Positions 41,649 to 49,776 of a stretch of DNA of 49,812 nt are shown here, in pieces. The notes under the pieces are model-generated. The model saw only the letters and a list, made by a program, of their open reading frames with translations, had not been told where the DNA came from and made no database searches. Source of the stretch: Kurthia gibsonii (GTDB lineage: Bacteria > Bacillota > Bacilli > Bacillales_A > Planococcaceae). Position numbers and translations under genes: made by a program. Every line of letters begins with the position of its first letter. Position 1 is the first letter of the stretch. The stretch spans positions 1-49,812 of the forward strand of contig NZ_BJOB01000018.1 in the NCBI RefSeq assembly GCF_006539985.1, in the 5' to 3' direction.

Positions 41649-41996
41649 ATGAAAACCATTTTGAAGCAGTTAGGTATTTTCTCTTTTGCTGTATCGATGA
41701 TGTTCGGAATTACATACTTACTCACAGGTGACCGATTCATGCCCTTCATTCCATCTGAACACTTCTATGCAGTAGCACATACAGCAGAAGAACAACAGCG
41801 CGTCAGTGGTCATTACGTATATGAAACCTACGCTGTAAATACTGCAGGCAAAAAACAATTCCTTGCATTCCAAACAGAACGTCCACTTCCAGAAGGTACA
41901 TATGTGAAACTCTACGTAAAAGGCAATTATATCAAACTCATACAAGAAACTACCGCAGAAAGTATTCCATCAACAATACGGAATTCACTCCATTAA
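41649..41996 (+). CDS. YxeA family (DUF1093) membrane-anchored protein
   Basis: 115 residues from ATG 41649, chosen because AAAGGAGGC is 6 bases upstream; an ATG at 41619 has none. One N-terminal membrane segment, then a small extracellular beta-rich domain: YVYETYAVNTAGKKQFLAFQTERPLPEGTYVKLYVKGNYIKL. This is the YxeA pattern. YxeA-type proteins have an OB-like fold and unknown function. Monocistronic. Confidence 0.78.
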   Translation: MKTILKQLGIFSFAVSMMFGITYLLTGDRFMPFIPSEHFYAVAHTAEEQQRVSGHYVYETYAVNTAGKKQFLAFQTERPLPEGTYVKLYVKGNYIKLIQETTAESIPSTIRNSLH

Positions 41997-42038
41997 AAAA
42001 TATTCTAACGTCACATGGACGCTAGAATATTTTTTATT
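41993..42038. terminator. Bidirectional terminator
   Basis: AAAAAATATTCTA/TAGAATATTTTTT plus CGTC/GACG inner pairs; symmetrical A- and T-runs. Confidence 0.9.
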
Positions 42039-42942
42039 TGACTATTTTTTCTTTTAGCGCGATTTTTCGATATGCGACTCGCGGTTCTTTCACTTTCTTT
42101 TGATAGTTGGCAATTGTTACACCGAGCATGATAAATACTGCACCAATATAACCCGTCATGCCCATTACTTCTTGTAAGAATAAGAAGGCAAAGAAAGCAG
42201 AGAAGATCGGTTCAAGTGAAAAGAAAAAGCCTGTATTTTCAGGTGTTGTATATTTCTGTGCAATGGGCTGCATAACAAAACCATATGCTGAACAGATAAA
42301 CGCTAAACCTAAAATCGAAATCCAAGAACCCGATGTCGTCGGTAGAGCGGGTGTTTCAAATGTGAACGCAATAATAATGGCATATAACGAACAAAAGCCT
42401 AATTGATAAATTCCTAATTGCAGTACATCGACCTTACGCGCAAACTGATTCGTCACAAGAATATGAATGGCATAACACAACGCACCGATTAAACAATAAA
42501 TAGCACCAAGCTGAATAGAGAAGCCATCTTTTAATGTTAAAAATGCTAGTCCCATCATGACCACTACAACACCGATCATAATTTGCTTCGCTGGTAGTCG
42601 CTTCGTTAAAAAGATTTGCAAGATTGGTACAAGTACAACCGTTGTACTCGTTAAAAATCCTGCTGTCGAAGCATCTGTATATTTCGTTCCTAATAATAAT
42701 CCTAAAAATACACCGTATAATAATGCACCAACAATCGCACTGTACTTGATCGTTTGCCACGATACGCGAACCATCTTCTTCGCGAATAATAACCACATGA
42801 AGATGAATGCGATAATACTACGCATTGCGACGATTGTAAAAGAAGGCATTCCATCATCTGCGGCTACTTTCATAAATAAATAAGACGTTCCCCACGCCAT
42901 CGAAACTGTAATTAATAATAAGTTCGCTTGTTTCTGTGTCAT
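42034..42942 (-). CDS. EamA/DMT family permease
   Basis: 302 residues and ten helices in two EamA repeats. Conserved ends of the repeats are seen in STTVVLVPILQIFLTKRLP and FSLEPIFSAFFAFLFLQEVM. Divergent from a LysR regulator with a shared 112-base control region, the usual layout when the regulator controls the permease. AAGGAAGTGATGG precedes the ATG. Exported substrate unknown. Confidence 0.88.
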   Translation of the reverse strand: MTQKQANLLLITVSMAWGTSYLFMKVAADDGMPSFTIVAMRSIIAFIFMWLLFAKKMVRVSWQTIKYSAIVGALLYGVFLGLLLGTKYTDASTAGFLTSTTVVLVPILQIFLTKRLPAKQIMIGVVVVMMGLAFLTLKDGFSIQLGAIYCLIGALCYAIHILVTNQFARKVDVLQLGIYQLGFCSLYAIIIAFTFETPALPTTSGSWISILGLAFICSAYGFVMQPIAQKYTTPENTGFFFSLEPIFSAFFAFLFLQEVMGMTGYIGAVFIMLGVTIANYQKKVKEPRVAYRKIALKEKIVK

Positions 42943-42987
42943 TCCATCACTTCCTTATTTTTTCTTTTTCTTAGATTATCACCGTTG

Positions 42988-43016
42988 TTTACATTAATAA
43001 AACGAATATTTATAAT
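42988..43016 (+). promoter_or_regulatory. Promoter of the LysR gene
   Basis: TTTACA, a 17-base spacer and the consensus TATAAT, 38 bases before the start codon. Confidence 0.7.
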
Positions 43017-43022
43017 AGTAAT

Positions 43023-43037
43023 ATTAGTTTTACTAAT
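43023..43037. promoter_or_regulatory. Putative LysR-type operator
   Basis: The palindrome ATTAG-N5-CTAAT contains the T-N11-A core of LysR-type sites. It covers the predicted start of the LysR transcript, which fits autorepression. Confidence 0.55.
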
Positions 43038-43054
43038 GTATAGGAGATGATGGA

Positions 43055-43936
43055 ATGAATATTTATGAGTCCTTCGTTAAAATTGTTGAGCTCGGTAGTT
43101 TTACAAAGGCTGCTGAAGCGCTTGGTTACACACAATCAGCAATTAGTCAGATGGTGAATAATCTTGAAAAAGAACTCGATACAACGCTGATTATTCGTTC
43201 TCGCAAAGGAATTTCTCTCACACCAGATGGTGAGGAAATGCTACCTTTTATTAAAAATATTTGTCATGCACATAGTGAATTAAAAGAAAAACATCAAGAG
43301 ATGCAAGGTTTGGAACGTGGTCTCATACGGATCGGTACATTCTCAAGTGTTTCAACGAACTGGATTCCGACCCTATTACATGACTTTAAACAACTGTATC
43401 CTGGTGTCCACTTCGAGTTACAACAAGGTGAATATACAAGTATTTCAAAATGGATCTATGAAGGAACCGTCGACTTTGGTTTTGTGAATCCTGCTGCTGT
43501 ATCGAATTTAACGACTATTCCATTAGCACAGGATGAGGTCTTAGCTGTGCTACCTTACGGACATGAACTTGCTGACCATGATGAAGTACATATTCATGAC
43601 TTAACAAAAGATCCTTTTATTCAAATTGACGAAGGAGATTTTAGTGAACCACAATACTATTTTGAGAAGGCAAACCTTACACCGAACACACACTTTAAAG
43701 TGTATGACGACTACACAATTATGGCGATGGTCGAACAACAACTCGGTATTTCCATGCTACCTAAACTCGTATTAAGCCGCTGCCCATATCATATTTTGAC
43801 GAAACGTATCTCGCCACCTGTCGTCCGTACAATTAGTCTCGCTTATAAAAATAAAAAAGTACTCCCGATCGCAAGTCGCTATTTCATCGACTTTATTACA
43901 GAACACTTTTCAAAAAAACAGGAAACACGCATATAA
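43055..43936 (+). CDS. LysR family transcriptional regulator
   Basis: 293 residues. The N-terminal HTH is FVKIVELGSFTKAAEALGYTQSAISQMVNNLEKEL, followed by a periplasmic-binding-like co-inducer domain from about residue 90 (LIRIGTFSSVSTNWIPTLLHDF). AGGAGATGATGG precedes the ATG. It probably controls the divergent EamA permease at 42034 and its own gene through the operator at 43023. The terminator stem overlaps its last codons. Confidence 0.92.
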   Translation: MNIYESFVKIVELGSFTKAAEALGYTQSAISQMVNNLEKELDTTLIIRSRKGISLTPDGEEMLPFIKNICHAHSELKEKHQEMQGLERGLIRIGTFSSVSTNWIPTLLHDFKQLYPGVHFELQQGEYTSISKWIYEGTVDFGFVNPAAVSNLTTIPLAQDEVLAVLPYGHELADHDEVHIHDLTKDPFIQIDEGDFSEPQYYFEKANLTPNTHFKVYDDYTIMAMVEQQLGISMLPKLVLSRCPYHILTKRISPPVVRTISLAYKNKKVLPIASRYFIDFITEHFSKKQETRI

Positions 43937-43956
43937 AGCGCATTTCCTGTTTTTAT
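43914..43956. terminator. Bidirectional terminator spanning the LysR stop
   Basis: AAACAGGAAA/TTTCCTGTTT with an inner CGC/GCG; T-runs on both strands. The LysR TAA is in the hairpin. Confidence 0.88.
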
Positions 43957-44910
43957 TTAAATATCGCTATGTGTTTCTACGCTCGTTAGTTTATTGAAAA
44001 ACGGGTAGAATTGATCTTTTTCAGGTGTTTTACGCATTGCAATCGCACTGCGTGGATGTTCATTGAATAATCCAGTCAAAGCGTATGCTGTATTATACCC
44101 CCACTCCACTTTCTTACTAAGCGGTACAAAGCGATCATCAATTAATTTTAAAAGTGGTTTCATATCATAACGTGAAGCGGTTAAGTGACCCACTACTAAT
44201 TCTGTTTGACAGTTCCCTGCGCCGCGCCCCATACCGTAAACCGATGTATCTAAAAATTCAACGCCTAATTCAATACCTTCTAATGTATTAGCAAAAGCCA
44301 TCTGTAAGTTATTATGCGTATGAATTCCTAAACGTTTTGACGGTGCATGCTCTTTGAAAAGCTTCACTAAGTAAGAAATATCTTTTGGGAAAAGGCTCCC
44401 GAATGAGTCGACAACATATAGTACATCGACAACACTATGTTCAATTTTCTCTAGTGCTTCAACTAAATGTGAATTAATTGAATTCGATACAGCCATAATA
44501 TTTAATGATGTTTCATAACCTAGGTTATGGAATTGATTAATTAAATCAAGTCCTTTATCAATGTCTTTTAAGTAACAAGCGACACGAATCATATCGAATG
44601 GACTTTCAGAGCGTGGTGCACATTCGCTTGGATCTACGCGACCGATATCAACGATTGCTGATAGCTTCGTATTTTTCTTTTCTGGGATTACCTCACGAAT
44701 GAAATCATCATCACAGAAACGCCAAGGGCCACAACCATCTGCATCTAATAACTTAGGTGAGTTTTTATAACCAATCTCCATATAATCGACACCTGCATTA
44801 TTTAATGCTTCGTATGTATCACGCACGAAGTCTACACTAAAATCCCAATTGTTTACGAGACCACCGTCACGAATTGTACAGTCTAAAATTTTCACTTGAT
44901 TTGAGTTCAT
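43957..44910 (-). CDS. DRE-TIM metallolyase (HMGL-like aldolase domain protein)
   Basis: 317 residues from ATG 44910, whose AGGTG site lies 6 bases upstream; GTG/ATG codons at 44919-44914 overlap that site. The DRE-TIM signature is LDCTIRDGGLVNNW (about 8-21), and the metal-binding GIHTHNNLQMAFAN (about 200) with the Gly-rich GMGRGAGNCQTE is present. The fold covers HMG-CoA lyase, isopropylmalate synthase and 4-hydroxy-2-oxovalerate aldolase. The missing C-terminal regulatory or synthase domain makes an aldolase/lyase more likely. Its substrate is unknown and no pathway partner is adjacent. Confidence 0.83.
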   Translation of the reverse strand: MNSNQVKILDCTIRDGGLVNNWDFSVDFVRDTYEALNNAGVDYMEIGYKNSPKLLDADGCGPWRFCDDDFIREVIPEKKNTKLSAIVDIGRVDPSECAPRSESPFDMIRVACYLKDIDKGLDLINQFHNLGYETSLNIMAVSNSINSHLVEALEKIEHSVVDVLYVVDSFGSLFPKDISYLVKLFKEHAPSKRLGIHTHNNLQMAFANTLEGIELGVEFLDTSVYGMGRGAGNCQTELVVGHLTASRYDMKPLLKLIDDRFVPLSKKVEWGYNTAYALTGLFNEHPRSAIAMRKTPEKDQFYPFFNKLTSVETHSDI

Positions 44911-45018
44911 TTTCATCACCTGTCCTATCTACGAAATAAAGTTGATTATAACACATATCTGAATTTTTAGAATATTAAATTTCTCAAAAACGATAATTTT
45001 TTATTTTTATATAAACTA

Positions 45019-45056
45019 AAGCTGTTCTATAAATCAAATACAAATTTATAGAACAG
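45019..45056 (-). terminator. Long hairpin at the end of the 45046 gene
   Basis: AGCTGTTCTATAAAT pairs with ATTTATAGAACAGCT, a perfect 15-bp stem whose proximal arm contains the last codons and TAA of the upstream gene. The T-run after it is weak. Confidence 0.7.
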
Positions 45057-45687
45057 CTACCTCCCTCGCCCAAATTGTTAAAGGCCCTATCGCTGACCAA
45101 CCACCACGCATGGCAGCAGCCAATCGTTCATCTGCTTCATATCCTACAATGGGTTGTTTCGGAAAAAAGTTAGCCAAGACAGCAGGAATATCTTGAAATA
45201 CATGGTTTACGCCAAATACATTAAAAATCCCGATAATCCCATGGCTTTGATAAGCTGAAAAACCACCATATCCTTCTTTATGAAATACTAAAACATGAGG
45301 GTCATCAATAATTGATGGCTGTAGCATACCTTCTAAATTAGCCGCCACAAGCCACTTTTGAAATGCTTCTTCATTTCGAACCCACTTCCACTCACTACAA
45401 TACGGTACAACAGAAGATGACATCATCCACTGCGCTTTAAATAACTTCGTGAATCCTAGAATTTGTAAGGTTGCATAACTATCCATAATCGTCGATACGC
45501 GGTCTGGAATTTTTTCCACAGTCGCTTCTCTCGTCTCTGTAATCATCTCTGGATAATAACTCGGTACATATTGATCCGCAATCCATACGTTATCCATACA
45601 GGCTGTTGTAATATGATGTGTTGCGCACACAGCTTTCCACCAAGCAATCTGGTTTAAAACTGCTTTTCTTAATAGCTTTTCTGGCAT
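45046..45687 (-). CDS. Unknown protein, third gene of the permease/pseudo-ATPase unit
   Basis: 213 residues from ATG 45687, supported by GAGGTGATCC; an in-frame ATG at 45732 has no site. No membrane segment. The second half (VLVFHKEGYGGFSAYQSH, IIGIFNVFGVNH, PIVGYEADERLAAAMRGG, IGPLTIWAR) faintly recalls GNAT-fold proteins of the type where a core strand reads GVNNVFV, but the canonical acetyl-CoA loop is not visible. The first half is Trp-rich. Placed 47 bases after the ATPase-like gene and co-oriented with it. Function unknown. Confidence 0.6.
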   Translation of the reverse strand: MPEKLLRKAVLNQIAWWKAVCATHHITTACMDNVWIADQYVPSYYPEMITETREATVEKIPDRVSTIMDSYATLQILGFTKLFKAQWMMSSSVVPYCSEWKWVRNEEAFQKWLVAANLEGMLQPSIIDDPHVLVFHKEGYGGFSAYQSHGIIGIFNVFGVNHVFQDIPAVLANFFPKQPIVGYEADERLAAAMRGGWSAIGPLTIWAREVAVL

Positions 45688-45733
45688 TTGGATCACCTCT
45701 AAACTATTAGTACCCTTTATTAAATGTTTCATT

Positions 45734-46381
45734 CTAATTTGATAGAATTTGTTCCCCTGTTAATTCAAATACAGCCTGACAACTCGCACATACCGTAGGA
45801 TTTTCAGAACTAATAATGAGCGTAACACCTTCTGCTTTTACAGAACGCAAACACTGTATGAATTTTTCTAGTTGCGCTTCTGTTAATGCTTTTTCAGGTT
45901 CTTCGATTAACAAAATAGAAGGCGCATGTAAGCATGCGCGAATAAGCGCCATACATTTAATTTGAAAAGCATTTAGATGTACTGCTTTCTTCCCTAGTAA
46001 TTCATGCATACCAATAAGCTTGCTTAGCTGATCTAAACGCTGCTTTCTCGCTCCTGGCAACTTATTAGTACCTGTTTGGAAAAAGAACGGTAGCTGAATA
46101 TTCTCAAGTACGGTTTCATCTTTTAAAAATTCGTCTTGTGCAGGTAGATAGCCCATCTTCGTTTGTCTCAACACAGCTAAGTCGCCCACATCTTTTGTTT
46201 CATTTTGATGATATTCTAAGCGATATGTCCCGTTCGTCAAAACGCGGAAACAGCCAATTGTCTGTAGTAATTCATTTCGATAAGCGCCTGTAATCGCTAG
46301 TGAAGCTCCCTTTTCAACGACTAAATTCACTTTTTGAAAATACGGTTCTACCGCTGCATATTTTAATTGAATTTTAGACAT
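45734..46381 (-). CDS. Degenerate ABC ATPase (pseudo-ATPase)
   Basis: 215 residues with the overall ABC ATPase outline of a LolD/MacB-type subunit but with its catalytic motifs altered. The Walker A position reads TGAYRNELLQ (no GK[ST], Lys replaced by Leu). The signature reads LNAFQIKCMALIRA instead of LSGGQ. Walker B is ILLIEEP with Glu for Asp, and the H-loop IISSENP lacks His. The Q-loop region (GYLPAQDEFL) remains. The frame is open over the full length, with no stop or shift, so the protein seems kept by selection in a non-hydrolysing form. Overlaps the permease gene by 8 bases. Confidence 0.75.
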   Translation of the reverse strand: MSKIQLKYAAVEPYFQKVNLVVEKGASLAITGAYRNELLQTIGCFRVLTNGTYRLEYHQNETKDVGDLAVLRQTKMGYLPAQDEFLKDETVLENIQLPFFFQTGTNKLPGARKQRLDQLSKLIGMHELLGKKAVHLNAFQIKCMALIRACLHAPSILLIEEPEKALTEAQLEKFIQCLRSVKAEGVTLIISSENPTVCASCQAVFELTGEQILSN

Positions 46382-47564
46382 GCTCTTGCTCCATTTCTAT
46401 CGTTGTTTTACGTAGTACACGCCATAGAATACCGCCACCAATCATGGCACCTAGAACGAGATATAAAACGAGTGGAATAATGGCGAATTGTGAAATCACC
46501 ATAAACGGTATAGCTGGAAGAATGAGTGCAATCCCTAGTAAAATCCCCACTTCAATTCGAATATACTTTCGAATTTCACGTTCTGCCATACCACTCGTAA
46601 TCAGAATACGGAACAACTGCTTCGTCCCTTCATTTCTACGCTTTTGAATACGCTGTACAGCTATAAACATACCAACTAAAGCAATCAGGAATAATCCATA
46701 CACGAGTACAGAATTTGCTTTTAAAATCTTATTATAGATATTAACTGTTATCCCACCTGCGCCACCAATTGTAAATGACCAGAAATCTGATTGCTGTGAT
46801 ACTTCAAGCATGATATCGCGAATACCAATCTTAGATGCATTCGTTACGAGCATTGTATTTGCAGATGCGATCAGTGATTCTTTCGCGAATACATTGTCTT
46901 CACTTGGTGTTTGACGATATTGCTGTGACGGAACTAACACTTGATGTCCTGCTGACATTTGAGGTAATGCTGTTGTCACAATCATTTGTTCACTCTTTAA
47001 AAAACCGATGATTTTCGCTTGAATATCTTGACCATAAATACGCATGCGAAGTGAATCACCAATATCATACAACTGATAATAGTCACTTCCTAACACAACG
47101 GGCATAACTTCTTTGTCATCATAATCCTTAAAATCTTCTTGTTTAAAAAATGTACCTGCATCCATCTCTAGCTTATTTAGCTTTTGTGCAGCTGCATTCA
47201 CTTGAAGTCCATAAACAGGTATATACTGTCCATCTGCTTTTGCATTTTCGGGTGTAAATGCTTCATCACCTGAAAATTTCTGTATGAACACAGGAATCGG
47301 TGAAGCTGTGTAAACAGTTAGTTGCTTATTATTTTGTAATGCTTGATTGAAGCGTTCTAATTGCTCAATTGTTGGTTCTTCTCCAATGAGTGTAAGATTG
47401 TAATTATTTTGTCCTGCAAATGTGGTCCCACCTTTTGCAGGTTCACTTTTATATGCTGTATGCAAAATCGTAAAATAGACAATTGAAAAACATAGCAGTG
47501 CAGCTGCCATAAGGATTAAATTCCATTTACGATTACGTTTATGCAAAATGTATAAAGCTCTCAC
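46374..47564 (-). CDS. FtsX/MacB-type permease
   Basis: 396 residues from GTG 47564, with AAGGTGG 8 bases upstream. Helix 1 (about 16-36), an extracellular domain of about 240 residues with a MacB-core-like strand pattern (VVLGSDYYQLYDIGDSLRMRIYGQDIQAKIIGFL), then helices at about 285-305, 338-356 and 362-385. This is the four-helix FtsX architecture, as in HrtB and LolC. It is normally driven by a LolD-type ATPase; here the partner encoded next to it is degenerate. A possible promoter is TTGCGC-N16-TATAGA at 47610-47637. Confidence 0.8.
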   Translation of the reverse strand: MRALYILHKRNRKWNLILMAAALLCFSIVYFTILHTAYKSEPAKGGTTFAGQNNYNLTLIGEEPTIEQLERFNQALQNNKQLTVYTASPIPVFIQKFSGDEAFTPENAKADGQYIPVYGLQVNAAAQKLNKLEMDAGTFFKQEDFKDYDDKEVMPVVLGSDYYQLYDIGDSLRMRIYGQDIQAKIIGFLKSEQMIVTTALPQMSAGHQVLVPSQQYRQTPSEDNVFAKESLIASANTMLVTNASKIGIRDIMLEVSQQSDFWSFTIGGAGGITVNIYNKILKANSVLVYGLFLIALVGMFIAVQRIQKRRNEGTKQLFRILITSGMAEREIRKYIRIEVGILLGIALILPAIPFMVISQFAIIPLVLYLVLGAMIGGGILWRVLRKTTIEMEQEHV

Positions 47565-47609
47565 TTATTTGTCCACCTTTATCTTTGTTAAATAAACACT
47601 TATAACAAT

Positions 47610-47637
47610 TCTATACATAGGCAACCAATCAGCGCAA
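47610..47637 (-). promoter_or_regulatory. Possible promoter of the permease/pseudo-ATPase unit
   Basis: TTGCGC and TATAGA on the minus strand with a 16-base spacer, 46 bases before the GTG start. Confidence 0.4.
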
Positions 47638-47666
47638 TGAAAAGCAATAAGTTTTAAAAACTTATT

Positions 47667-47704
47667 ATAAAAAACAAGGTATGTCCGATTGAACACACCT
47701 TGTC
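47667..47704 (-). terminator. Intrinsic terminator of brnQ
   Basis: ACAAGGTGTGT/ACATACCTTGT, 11 bp with one G-U, followed by six T on the minus strand. Confidence 0.9.
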
Positions 47705-47713
47705 TTCACCTCA

Positions 47714-49054
47714 TTATTTTTTTACAATTGCTGCATAAATGAGTCCGATGATGGCACCTACCACAGCAGGAGCAGCCCATCCTAAACCGATATCATATAA
47801 CGGTAAGTAATGTGAGTAGAATATCTCAATCGATTCTAACACTTGTAATTTCGCACCAGGTACACTTTCAACCAATGCTTTGTAACCATCAATCACACTC
47901 ACGAAGAATGTTAGGAACATCGACATCGCATATACACTTTGACGTGCTTTGAATAGCGGCGAGAACATCGTTAATAGAATTAAAACAATCGCTAGTGGAT
48001 ATAAGAACATTAATACCGGAACAGCGTATGTAATGATGTTACTTAAACCAAAGTTCGCAATTAAGAATGATACAAACGTTAAAATGAATACAAACCATTT
48101 ATAGCTGATGGCTGGAATAACTTCATGGAAGAATTCACTACATGATGTAATTAAGCCAATACTTGTTTTTAAACAAGCTAAAATAATGATAATCGCTAGT
48201 AAAATCCCACCGAATGAACCAAAGAAGTGTTTCGCAACAGCCGCAAAAATTAAGCCGCCATTTTCAAATGTTCCAACAGCGCCAACACTTGTACCGCCCA
48301 TGTATGTGATAAAGCCATAAATAATCATCATTAAAGCCATTGCGAAAATTCCTGATTTCCAAGTCGCCATCGCAATATCTTTCGTACTGGTAATACCACG
48401 ACTCTTAATCGCATTAATTACGACGATCCCAAACGCAAGTGATGCTAGTGCATCCATCGTATTGTATCCGCCTTTAAAACCTGTCATAAAGGCTTGATTC
48501 ACATAGTCACCTACTGGTTTTTCAAAACTCCCCATCGGATTAACAACACTGACAATAATTAAGATAAATAAGAACACTAAGAATGCAGGTGTTAAATATT
48601 TACCGATATAATCCATTACTTTTGCTGGATTTAGTGAGAAGTAATATACAACTAAAAAGAATACAAAACTAAAAATGCCTAAAAATAATGATACTTGATC
48701 TGGATTTAAGAATGGTTCTAAACCTACTGTAAACGATACAGTCGCTGTACGCGGAATCGCAAAGAATGGTCCAATCGTCAAATATAGTACAACTGAGAAT
48801 ACAAGACCGAATAGTGGATGCACTCGATTCCCTAAGTCTCGTAAACCATTACTTCCTGATAAACCAATTGCTAGAATTCCCATGAACGGCAAACCGATTG
48901 CTGTAACTAGGAAACCAATTAAAGCCCACCAGAATTGCGTACCAGCCATCTGTCCAAGTTCGATTGGGAAAATTAAGTTCCCTGCTCCGAAGAACATACC
49001 GAATAACATCGTACCGATGATGGCGTATGTTGAAAATGGTACTTTTGCTTGCAT
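47714..49054 (-). CDS. brnQ: Branched-chain amino acid carrier BrnQ
   Basis: 446 residues and about 12 helices. The N-terminal GTMLFGMFFGAGNLIFPIELGQMAG is the LIVCS family signature. It is a Na+- or H+-coupled importer of Ile, Leu and Val. AAGGAGG precedes the ATG 49054. There is no T-box or other leader RNA: the start is about 25-30 bases from the predicted -10. Own promoter and terminator. Confidence 0.93.
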   Translation of the reverse strand: MQAKVPFSTYAIIGTMLFGMFFGAGNLIFPIELGQMAGTQFWWALIGFLVTAIGLPFMGILAIGLSGSNGLRDLGNRVHPLFGLVFSVVLYLTIGPFFAIPRTATVSFTVGLEPFLNPDQVSLFLGIFSFVFFLVVYYFSLNPAKVMDYIGKYLTPAFLVFLFILIIVSVVNPMGSFEKPVGDYVNQAFMTGFKGGYNTMDALASLAFGIVVINAIKSRGITSTKDIAMATWKSGIFAMALMMIIYGFITYMGGTSVGAVGTFENGGLIFAAVAKHFFGSFGGILLAIIIILACLKTSIGLITSCSEFFHEVIPAISYKWFVFILTFVSFLIANFGLSNIITYAVPVLMFLYPLAIVLILLTMFSPLFKARQSVYAMSMFLTFFVSVIDGYKALVESVPGAKLQVLESIEIFYSHYLPLYDIGLGWAAPAVVGAIIGLIYAAIVKK

Positions 49055-49085
49055 ATTTTTCCTCCTTATGACTTAAATCGTCTAT

Positions 49086-49114
49086 TTAATATTGTAATTA
49101 GAGTATATTAACAA
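49086..49114 (-). promoter_or_regulatory. Promoter of brnQ
   Basis: TTGTTA and TATTAA on the minus strand, separated by exactly 17 bases. Confidence 0.45.
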
Positions 49115-49273
49115 TTTACTACAGACAATACAAGATGAACAGAGAATAAAGAGAAAGAATAAACGAAAAATAGATAATTTTGTATATTTTTTAGACTATT
49201 TTGTATTTTTTGAGTATGAAAAAGTGTCGCTCTATCATTTATTTAAATTAAGATAAACGAATATGCATTAAGC

Positions 49274-49711
49274 TTATAACTCTATTTCCATTTGATTTTC
49301 CCATTCGCCGATCACTAAATTAAGTGAATCTTCTTCATCTGTCAATCTAAAATAAATAGGTAAAGGCAATGTAACCATGGCTTTATCAAAGCATTTTTTC
49401 ACCCAATCACTTACTTCTTTCATCGTAATTTCTTCTAAATCATGATCATCAAAAAAATTAACAAATTTTTCAAACTGCTCCCCTGTGTCAAACTTTTTAT
49501 ACAACCTAAAAGGACCAACTAAATAAATGCCATCGCTATATCCACTATTTTCACTAACTTGATTAACACCATGATACTCATACTGTCTCACCCAATTAAG
49601 AATCGATTTATCATCTGTACCAATCGATCTCGCTATTGTATATAAACTTTCCGTACCGTTTATATACCTTAAAGCGGCTTGTATTTTTTCTTCTGATGAA
49701 TATTTTGCCAT
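49274..49711 (-). CDS. Chimeric protein: IS3-type OrfA HTH fused to an unrelated domain
   Basis: 145 residues. Residues 1-49 (MAKYSSEEKIQAALRYINGT... IGTDDKSILNWVRQYEYHG) are the first helix-turn-helix of an IS3-family OrfA. From about residue 50 it no longer resembles a transposase; instead comes an acidic region with DGIYLVGPFRLYKKFDTGEQ and a closing LPLPIYFRLTDEEDSLNLVIGEW, which I do not recognise. OrfB is absent. The upstream end holds an IS-like terminal hairpin (49717-49763). Best read as an IS remnant fused in frame to another gene, either a real chimera or an unrecognised element type. Confidence 0.65.
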   Translation of the reverse strand: MAKYSSEEKIQAALRYINGTESLYTIARSIGTDDKSILNWVRQYEYHGVNQVSENSGYSDGIYLVGPFRLYKKFDTGEQFEKFVNFFDDHDLEEITMKEVSDWVKKCFDKAMVTLPLPIYFRLTDEEDSLNLVIGEWENQMEIEL

Positions 49712-49716
49712 ATAAA

Positions 49717-49776
49717 AACTGCACCTCCAATTAGTAGATGTGTCTAATAATTGAGGTGCAGTTCAATCATACGGGA
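49717..49776 (-). mobile_element. IS3-type terminal end with RBS-sequestering hairpin
   Basis: On the minus strand, starting near 49766, TGAACTGCACCTCAATTATT resembles an IS3-family tip. AACTGCACCTC and GAGGTGCAGTT (49717-49727 and 49753-49763) form a perfect 11-bp inverted repeat. The downstream arm contains the GGAGGTG ribosome site of the 49274 gene. No matching right end was found to its left within the window. Confidence 0.55.

Noticed and set aside
49055-49273. T-box or CodY leader in front of brnQ
   Set aside because: No specifier hairpin or T-box sequence is present, and no good AATTTTC-type CodY palindrome was found.
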